Origin: Marixanthomonas sp002364245
GTDB taxonomy: Bacteria; Bacteroidota; Bacteroidia; Flavobacteriales; Flavobacteriaceae
Assembly: GCA_963973455.1 (NCBI GenBank)
Contig: CAXAZF010000019.1
Span: 1 to 7,556, forward strand
Length of the DNA stretch: 7,556 bases
Reading direction: 5' to 3'
A program made the position numbers and the translations under genes. Of this stretch, positions 1-5,002 are shown piece after piece (position 1 is the first letter of the stretch; every line of letters starts with the position of its first letter). The notes beneath the pieces are model-generated. The model was not told the origin of the DNA. It did not search any database and saw only the letters and a program-made list of their open reading frames with translations.

Positions 1-69
1 TTAACTGGAATTGAAACAGATGGTACAAAATCCATAGCCAAAACAAATGAAAGTTTAGGAATCCATTAA
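1..69 (+). CDS. C-terminal end of an unidentified protein (5' truncated)
   Basis: Frame 1 is open from the window edge to a TAA at 67-69 and encodes 22 residues ending ESLGIH. The other two forward frames hit stops within the first 12 bases, so this is the only plausible coding frame. The stop lies 11 nt before the aldolase ATG, the same close spacing as between the following genes, so it is probably the preceding gene of the same operon. The tail is too short and too poor in motifs to assign a family. A phosphomannomutase would complete the pathway suggested downstream, but nothing in these residues supports that. Confidence 0.6.
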   Translation, partial: LTGIETDGTKSIAKTNESLGIH

Positions 70-80
70 ATACTATCAAA

Positions 81-1142
81 ATGAAAACAGACAAGAATAT
101 AGTAGAACTTTTAGGAGAAAAAGCAGACTTCTATTTAGAACACGTTTGTGAAAAAATAACAAAGGATGAATTGCAAGTGCCAAGCAAAAATAGTTTAGAA
201 AAAGTATTTGGCAATAGCAACAGAAATTCACAGGTACTTCGTAGCCTTTCCCAATTATACAATCACGGAAATCTGGCAGGAACTGGTTATTTAAGTATCC
301 TTCCTGTTGACCAAGGTATTGAGCATAGCGCGGCCTTTTCATTCTATAAAAACCCAGATTATTTCGACCCAGAGAACATTATAAAACTCGCCCTTGAGGC
401 CGGTTGTAATGGGGTGGCTTCCACGTTTGGGGTTTTGGGTTTGAATGCCCGAAAATATGCCCATAAAATCCCTTTTATCGTTAAGATTAACCACAATGAA
501 CTGCTTACCTACCCGAACAAATATGACCAAACACTCTTTGGTAAGGTAAAAACCGCTTGGGATATGGGAGCAATTGCCGTAGGAGCTACGATTTATTTTG
601 GTTCAGCGGAAAGTAACAGACAACTCAAAGAAATAGCAGAGGCTTTTGAAGAAGCTCATAATCTTGGTATGGCTACCATTTTATGGTGCTATACACGAAA
701 TGAAGCTTTTAAAACCGAAAAAGAAGATTACCACGCGGCTGCCGATGTTACTGGGCAGGCCAATCATTTGGGCGTAACTATTCAAGCGGATATCATCAAA
801 CAAAAATTACCAACCAATAATTTCGGGTTTAAAGAAATAGGATTTGGAAAATATGATGATGAAATGTATAAAACGTTGACGACAGACCATCCCATTGACC
901 TTTGTCGATTACAGGTAGCAAATTGTTATATGGGTAAAATAGGACTGATAAATTCTGGCGGTGGTTCTAAAGGGAAGTCCGATTTAGTTGATGCTATAAC
1001 TACTGCCGTCATCAATAAAAGGGCTGGTGGCTCTGGGCTGATAATGGGAAGAAAAGCATTTCAAAAGCCCTTCGGTGAAGGCGTGAGAGTATTACAATCC
1101 GTTCAGGAAGTTTATTTGGACGATAAAATTAGTATAGCATAA
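81..1142 (+). CDS. fbaB: Class I fructose-bisphosphate aldolase, DhnA/FbaB type
   Basis: This cytosolic Schiff-base aldolase reversibly splits fructose 1,6-bisphosphate into dihydroxyacetone phosphate and glyceraldehyde 3-phosphate. Its 353 residues match the roughly 350 of E. coli FbaB, and it can be followed against that protein almost without gaps. Landmarks are GTGYLSILPVDQGIEHS (67-83, with the active-site Asp77), VKINHNE (134-140), GATIYFGS (168-175), ADVTGQANHL (221-230), IIKQK with the probable Schiff-base Lys240 (E. coli Lys237), the phosphate-binding NSGGGSKGKSD (291-301) and GLIMGRKAF (319-327). The start is chosen because MKTDKNIVELLGEKAD aligns with the N-terminus of FbaB. No Shine-Dalgarno sequence is visible. 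The stop is 8 nt before the symporter gene. It is the metal-independent aldolase class, not the zinc class II enzyme. The family assignment is firm; the gene symbol follows the E. coli name. Confidence 0.95.
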   Translation: MKTDKNIVELLGEKADFYLEHVCEKITKDELQVPSKNSLEKVFGNSNRNSQVLRSLSQLYNHGNLAGTGYLSILPVDQGIEHSAAFSFYKNPDYFDPENIIKLALEAGCNGVASTFGVLGLNARKYAHKIPFIVKINHNELLTYPNKYDQTLFGKVKTAWDMGAIAVGATIYFGSAESNRQLKEIAEAFEEAHNLGMATILWCYTRNEAFKTEKEDYHAAADVTGQANHLGVTIQADIIKQKLPTNNFGFKEIGFGKYDDEMYKTLTTDHPIDLCRLQVANCYMGKIGLINSGGGSKGKSDLVDAITTAVINKRAGGSGLIMGRKAFQKPFGEGVRVLQSVQEVYLDDKISIA

Positions 1143-1150
1143 TCAACAGA

Positions 1151-2491
1151 ATGTTTGATACAGAGATAAAATCATTAAAATCACTTAACCACTACCTCCT
1201 TAAACTGGTAGAAAGCCGTCTATGGCTTAAAGTAATCATTGCCTTATTTTTAGGTGTTGGATTTGGTCTGCTATTGAGTCCACAAAATGGATGGATTTCT
1301 AAAGAAACAGCAGATATCGCGGGGAATTGGCTGGCATTGCCCGGTGTACTATTTCTGAAACTGGTTCAAATGATTATGATTCCGTTGATTGTGGCTTCCA
1401 TCATCACAGGAATCGCAAGTAATGATAAGGACAGTTTAAAAAAATTAGGTGGTGGTGTTTTACTATATTTTTTGGGCACAACAATAGTTTCGGTTAGCAT
1501 TGGTACGATACTATCCCAAATTTTTAGACCGGGTCGTTTTCTTCATCAACAAGCACTAAAAGAGCATAATGAAATTACGGCAGTTTCAACTGATGAACCC
1601 GAGCTTTCCTTCGGAGTTGAAACGATTCCTGATGCCATCTCAAACCTGCTTCCTGAAAATCCATTGGCATCTATGGTAAGTGGTGAAATGTTAAGTATTG
1701 TCATTTTCACAATCATTATTGGTGTAGCTGTGCTATCTCTTGAAAATGATTTACTGCGCCCAGTAAAGCTGCTTCTAAGTGCCATTCAGGAAGTCTGTAT
1801 GACGGTGGTAAAATGGTCTATGTTATTAGTCCCTATTGCTGTTTTCGGACTTATGGCACAGCTTACCTCTAGTGTTGGTTTAAGTTCTCTTTCCGGTCTC
1901 ACCTATTATGTTGGCGTCGTCCTGCTCGGTCTATTACTTTTGGTAATTTTCTATTTAGGGCTAATTGTGCTTCTTGGAAAAGCAAACCCTATGCATTTCT
2001 TAAAAAAAATAAGGGACGTTCAATTATTGGCCTTTTCAACCACAAGCTCTGCGGCCGTGATGCCACTTTCCCTTCAAACAGCCGAAGAAAAATTAAAGGT
2101 GGACAAGACCATTAGCAATTTTATCATTCCCATTGGCGCAACCGTCAATATGGATGGTACTGCACTTTATCAAACGATAACAACCCTTTTTATAGCCCAA
2201 GCCTATGGACTGGAAATGAGTTTACTCAATATTATTGTGGTCATTGTAACTATCGTTGCTGCTTCAATCGGCACACCTGCCATTCCCGGAGGTGGTGTGG
2301 TGATACTCGCTTCTGTTTTGGGAAGTGTTGGTATCCCAGCCGAAGGCATCATCATTATTATTGGTGTAGAAAGATTGTTGGGAATGTTCAGGACTGCTGT
2401 AAACGTAACGGGTGACCTTACAGCTTGTATGGTTTTTAATAGGTTGTATGGTATAAAAAACATTGAAATTCTTAAAAAAGAAGCTTTATAA
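1151..2491 (+). CDS. Dicarboxylate/amino acid:cation symporter (DAACS, SLC1-like)
   Basis: This inner-membrane secondary transporter is of the GltPh/GltP/DctA fold and would import C4-dicarboxylates or acidic amino acids with Na+ or H+. The 446 residues show hydrophobic segments near 26-44, 62-89, 102-122, 178-197, 216-238 and 250-276. These are followed by the transport core: hairpin HP1 with AFSTTSSAAVMP (294-305), TM7 with IPIGATVNMDGTALY (326-340), HP2 with GTPAIPGGG (374-382), and TM8 with RTAVNVTGD (414-422). The cation and substrate residues N333, D335, R414, T415, N418 and D422 match the family. Unusually, the position of GltPh Asp394, which binds the substrate amino group, is Gly411. 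This hints at a substrate without an amino group, such as succinate, fumarate or malate. The long polar stretch 126-176 is the variable extracytoplasmic loop. The gene ends 2 nt before the phosphofructokinase ATG, implying translational coupling. The transporter does not obviously fit the sugar chemistry of its neighbours. Confidence 0.92.
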   Translation: MFDTEIKSLKSLNHYLLKLVESRLWLKVIIALFLGVGFGLLLSPQNGWISKETADIAGNWLALPGVLFLKLVQMIMIPLIVASIITGIASNDKDSLKKLGGGVLLYFLGTTIVSVSIGTILSQIFRPGRFLHQQALKEHNEITAVSTDEPELSFGVETIPDAISNLLPENPLASMVSGEMLSIVIFTIIIGVAVLSLENDLLRPVKLLLSAIQEVCMTVVKWSMLLVPIAVFGLMAQLTSSVGLSSLSGLTYYVGVVLLGLLLLVIFYLGLIVLLGKANPMHFLKKIRDVQLLAFSTTSSAAVMPLSLQTAEEKLKVDKTISNFIIPIGATVNMDGTALYQTITTLFIAQAYGLEMSLLNIIVVIVTIVAASIGTPAIPGGGVVILASVLGSVGIPAEGIIIIIGVERLLGMFRTAVNVTGDLTACMVFNRLYGIKNIEILKKEAL

Positions 2492-2493
2492 CT

Positions 2494-3465
2494 ATGGATA
2501 GTACTATAAAACATATAGGTGTATTTACCTCTGGAGGTGATAGTCCAGGGATGAATGCAGCCTTGTACGCCATTGCAAAAACGGCTGAAGCAAATGGTAT
2601 AAAAGTTAGTGGTTTTCGAAAAGGATATGAAGGATTGATAGACGGTGACTTGGTTCAATTAAGATCATACAAATTACAAAAACTGACCCAAAAAGGAGGC
2701 ACTATCTTAAAGACGGCACGAAGCAAACGTTTTATGGAACTGGACGGTCGAAAAAAAGCCTTGCAAACCCTAAATGCAAACAAAATAGACGCGTTGATTG
2801 CCGTTGGTGGCGACGGTACATTTAAAGGTCTATTGGCTTTTTCAGAGATATGCGATATCCCATTCATAGGGATTCCCGGAACTATTGACAACGATATTTC
2901 GGGTACGGATTACACCCTTGGTTTTGATTCCGCAGTTAACACAGCCATTGAAAATATTGATAAAATAAGGGATACTGCCGAATCTCACAATCGGGTATTT
3001 ATCGTGGAAGTAATGGGAAGGGATTCGGGTTATATTGGCATTCATTCTGGTTTGACGGTTGGTGCGGACGCCATTTTAATTCCAGAGAGCGGTAAGGACT
3101 TTATTAACCTATTGAAAAAAGTGAAAAATTACAATAGCGAGGATGCTTTTCTAATAGTAGTTTCTGAAGGTGACGAAATTGGTGCCGAACTTGTTTCTTC
3201 AAAAATAAAGGAAGTCAATCCCAATGTCGATTTACGCATAACGAAGCTTGGCCACGTGCAACGAGGTGGAAACCCATCTGCTTTAGATAGAATGCTTGGT
3301 ATTAGGCTTGGAGTGGCAGCAATAGATGCACTTTTGCAAGGGAAAAACAACGTAATGGTAGGGATTTTAAACAATCAATTGCACTTAACACCTTTTGAAG
3401 AGGTGGTTAAACAACATAAAATAAATGATGAGCTACAGGATCTTTTGAAACTATTTAGCTCATAA
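2494..3465 (+). CDS. pfkA: ATP-dependent 6-phosphofructokinase
   Basis: This enzyme phosphorylates fructose 6-phosphate to fructose 1,6-bisphosphate, the committed step of glycolysis, and so supplies the aldolase encoded in the same operon. The 323 residues match the usual length of about 320. Visible motifs are TSGGDSPGMNA (12-22), GGTILKTARS (68-77, Arg76), GGDGT (105-109, Asp107), PGTIDND (128-134, catalytic Asp132 and Asp134), HNR (165-167), VEVMGRDSG (171-179, Met174 and Arg176), E225, R248 and LGHVQRGG (252-259, His254 and Arg257). Gly108 and Gly129 stand where pyrophosphate-dependent enzymes have Asp and Lys, so ATP is the expected donor. Several allosteric-site residues of the E. coli enzyme are changed: Arg21 to Tyr25, Arg25 to Lys29, Arg54 to Ser58, Lys211 to Asn214 and Lys213 to Glu216. 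Classical ADP/PEP control is therefore doubtful. It may be an accessory paralogue beside a housekeeping copy elsewhere, which cannot be judged from this window. Confidence 0.95.
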   Translation: MDSTIKHIGVFTSGGDSPGMNAALYAIAKTAEANGIKVSGFRKGYEGLIDGDLVQLRSYKLQKLTQKGGTILKTARSKRFMELDGRKKALQTLNANKIDALIAVGGDGTFKGLLAFSEICDIPFIGIPGTIDNDISGTDYTLGFDSAVNTAIENIDKIRDTAESHNRVFIVEVMGRDSGYIGIHSGLTVGADAILIPESGKDFINLLKKVKNYNSEDAFLIVVSEGDEIGAELVSSKIKEVNPNVDLRITKLGHVQRGGNPSALDRMLGIRLGVAAIDALLQGKNNVMVGILNNQLHLTPFEEVVKQHKINDELQDLLKLFSS

Positions 3466-3475
3466 AACAAGAAAA

Positions 3476-3826
3476 ATGAAAAAGTATAAAGAAGAAAGGC
3501 CTTGGGGAAACTTTGAACGCTTTACCCATAATGAGGTAAGCACCGTAAAGATACTCACGGTTATTCCAAACGAAGAACTAAGCCTCCAGTTTCACCACAA
3601 CAGGGAAGAATTCTGGAGGGTACTGGAAGGAATGGGAAGTTTCGTAATAGGCGACAAAACAACAGTGGGCCAAAAAGGAGACGAATTTTTTATTCCAAAA
3701 GAAACCGTACATCAAATAAAAACATCAGATTCTTCGGTAAGCATCCTTGAAATAGCCTTTGGCAATTTTGATGAAAACGATATTGTTAGACTGGAGGATA
3801 AATACAACAGGGAAGACCCAAAATAA
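3476..3826 (+). CDS. Stand-alone cupin, type II mannose-6-phosphate isomerase-like
   Basis: This small cytosolic cupin probably interconverts mannose 6-phosphate and fructose 6-phosphate. Its 116 residues correspond to the C-terminal isomerase domain of bifunctional ManC/AlgA (mannose-1-phosphate guanylyltransferase/mannose-6-phosphate isomerase), without the nucleotidyltransferase half. Diagnostic segments are ERPWGNFERF (7-16), LSLQFHHNREEFWRVLEG (35-52), the second cupin motif GDEFFIPKETVHQI (68-81), and the family ending NDIVRLEDKYNRED (101-114). His40, His41, Glu45 and His79 are the likely metal and substrate ligands. The gene lies 10 nt after phosphofructokinase and 9 nt before the GH130 gene. 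That placement suits an enzyme linking mannose phosphate to fructose 6-phosphate. The domain match is strong. The exact reaction is inferred, because related single cupins can act on other phosphosugars. Confidence 0.85.
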   Translation: MKKYKEERPWGNFERFTHNEVSTVKILTVIPNEELSLQFHHNREEFWRVLEGMGSFVIGDKTTVGQKGDEFFIPKETVHQIKTSDSSVSILEIAFGNFDENDIVRLEDKYNREDPK

Positions 3827-3835
3827 TACAGAGAC

Positions 3836-4918
3836 ATGGAACATACAATTCAGATTAATACAGAAGTACCCATAGAAAAATTAGGGATCCTACTTAGTCC
3901 CACTAAATTGGAATTTGAAAATAACGGCGTGCTCAATCCTGGAATATTTCAAGAGGGTGAAGAGGTGCATATCTTTTACCGTGCGGTGGAAGATGGCAAT
4001 TACTCTACCATTGGATATGCCAAAACCAATGAGCATTTAGATCTCATAGAAAGGAAATCAAGCCCGTTAATAACTCGTGATTTTGATTATGAAAAACATG
4101 GTGTGGAAGATGCTCGTATTGTTAAAATTGAAGATACCTATTATTTAACTTATACAGCTTATGACGGGTTCAATGCCATGGGTGCTTTGGCTACCTCCAA
4201 AGACATGAGACATTTCGATAAAAAAGGGATTATTACTCCAAAATTGAATTACAAGGAATATAAATACCATCTTGAATGTTGTAGTCAGGAAAAGTTAAAC
4301 CCAAAATACTATCACTATTACAACCTTTTTGCTAGCATAGGTTTAGCAGATGAAAAACATAGATTTTTACGGGACAAGGATATTGTACTCTTCCCAAAAA
4401 AAATCAACGGGAAATTCGTCATGCTCCACCGTATATGGCCGGGAATACAAATAGTACAATTTGAAAAATGGGAAGACCTTACCAAAGAATTTTGGATAAA
4501 TCATATAAGGAACCTCACCGATCATATCCTTATGGATCCGTTCTTCGATTTTGAAGTGAATTATCTGGGTGCGGGAGGCGCACCCATAGAAACAGAAGAT
4601 GGTTGGCTGATAATATACCACGGGGTTTGTGAAACCAACATCGGAAAAACGTATCACGCGGCAGCTGCGCTATTGGATATTGAAGACCCTACAAAAGTAA
4701 TCGGGAGGTTGCCTTATCCCTTGTTTTCCCCTTCAGAAAAATGGGAATTAGAAGGAGTGGTGAACCACGTGGTATTCCCTACGGGAACCTCATTGTTTGA
4801 TGATGATCTCTATATCTATTATGGGGCAGCAGATAAACATATTGCTGTGGCCAAACTAAGCCTCAAACAATTATTGGGTGAGCTAAAAAAACATCCTTCA
4901 CAGAAAAACACACCATAG
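3836..4918 (+). CDS. GH130-family beta-mannoside phosphorylase-like protein
   Basis: It has the five-bladed beta-propeller family that includes beta-mannoside phosphorylases, which release alpha-mannose 1-phosphate, and some beta-1,2-mannosidases. Recognisable segments in the 360 residues are NPGIFQEGEEVHIFYRAVE (34-52), GYAKTNE (60-66), HGVEDARIVKIEDTYYLTYTAYDG (88-111, with Asp92 as probable general acid), DIVLFPKKINGKFVMLHR (182-199), GAGGAPIETEDGWLIIYHG (245-263) and the final blade near 318-340. Lys193, His198, Arg199 and His262 are candidate phosphate or sugar ligands, by position only. Residues about 139-179 look like an insertion compared with commoner members, where the 'DVVLFP' segment follows more closely. 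No signal peptide is visible, so it probably acts in the cytoplasm. It sits 9 nt after the isomerase cupin, a natural partner for a mannose 1-phosphate producer. The family is confident; subfamily, linkage, and phosphorylase versus hydrolase are not settled. Some Bacteroidota relatives may carry misleading transferred names in databases. Confidence 0.88.
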   Translation: MEHTIQINTEVPIEKLGILLSPTKLEFENNGVLNPGIFQEGEEVHIFYRAVEDGNYSTIGYAKTNEHLDLIERKSSPLITRDFDYEKHGVEDARIVKIEDTYYLTYTAYDGFNAMGALATSKDMRHFDKKGIITPKLNYKEYKYHLECCSQEKLNPKYYHYYNLFASIGLADEKHRFLRDKDIVLFPKKINGKFVMLHRIWPGIQIVQFEKWEDLTKEFWINHIRNLTDHILMDPFFDFEVNYLGAGGAPIETEDGWLIIYHGVCETNIGKTYHAAAALLDIEDPTKVIGRLPYPLFSPSEKWELEGVVNHVVFPTGTSLFDDDLYIYYGAADKHIAVAKLSLKQLLGELKKHPSQKNTP

Positions 4919-5002
4919 TAGATAGCTGATAACGATTAATGTAATAACGAAATTAAAGTAACAAAATAGGTAACAGGAAACTATTGCACAAAAATCAAAA
5001 TT
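4919..5002 (+). repeat. 84-nt intergenic gap with an imperfect direct repeat
   Basis: This is the longest non-coding stretch of the window apart from its edges, and the only break of more than 60 nt between genes. It is very AT-rich. An imperfect direct repeat is visible: ATAACGATTAATGT at 4929-4942 and ATAACGAAATTAAAGT at 4944-4959, 15 nt apart start to start. Two GTAAC words follow, at 4958-4962 and 4970-4974. No match to the Bacteroidota -7 box TAnnTTTG was found, and no hairpin followed by a T-run. The repeat may be an operator or a chance product of base composition. Confidence 0.35.

Noticed and set aside
1..80. Search for a promoter ahead of the aldolase
   Set aside because: Most of this stretch is the end of an upstream open frame. 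The 11-nt gap has no room for a promoter, and no TAnnTTTG-type box was found in it.
1151..2491. Symporter considered as a sugar or mannoside importer because of its neighbours
   Set aside because: The NMDGT, HP1/HP2 and RTxVNVTGD motifs place it firmly in the DAACS family, which carries acidic amino acids, dicarboxylates or small neutral amino acids, not sugars.
2203..2658. A 151-codon open frame on the minus strand spanning the symporter/phosphofructokinase junction
   Set aside because: It overlaps the conserved TM7-TM8 core of the symporter and the N-terminus of phosphofructokinase, both well supported. The translation has no family signature.
2494..3465. Phosphofructokinase considered as pyrophosphate-dependent
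   Set aside because: Gly108 and Gly129 are the ATP-type residues. Pyrophosphate-dependent enzymes have Asp and Lys at these positions.
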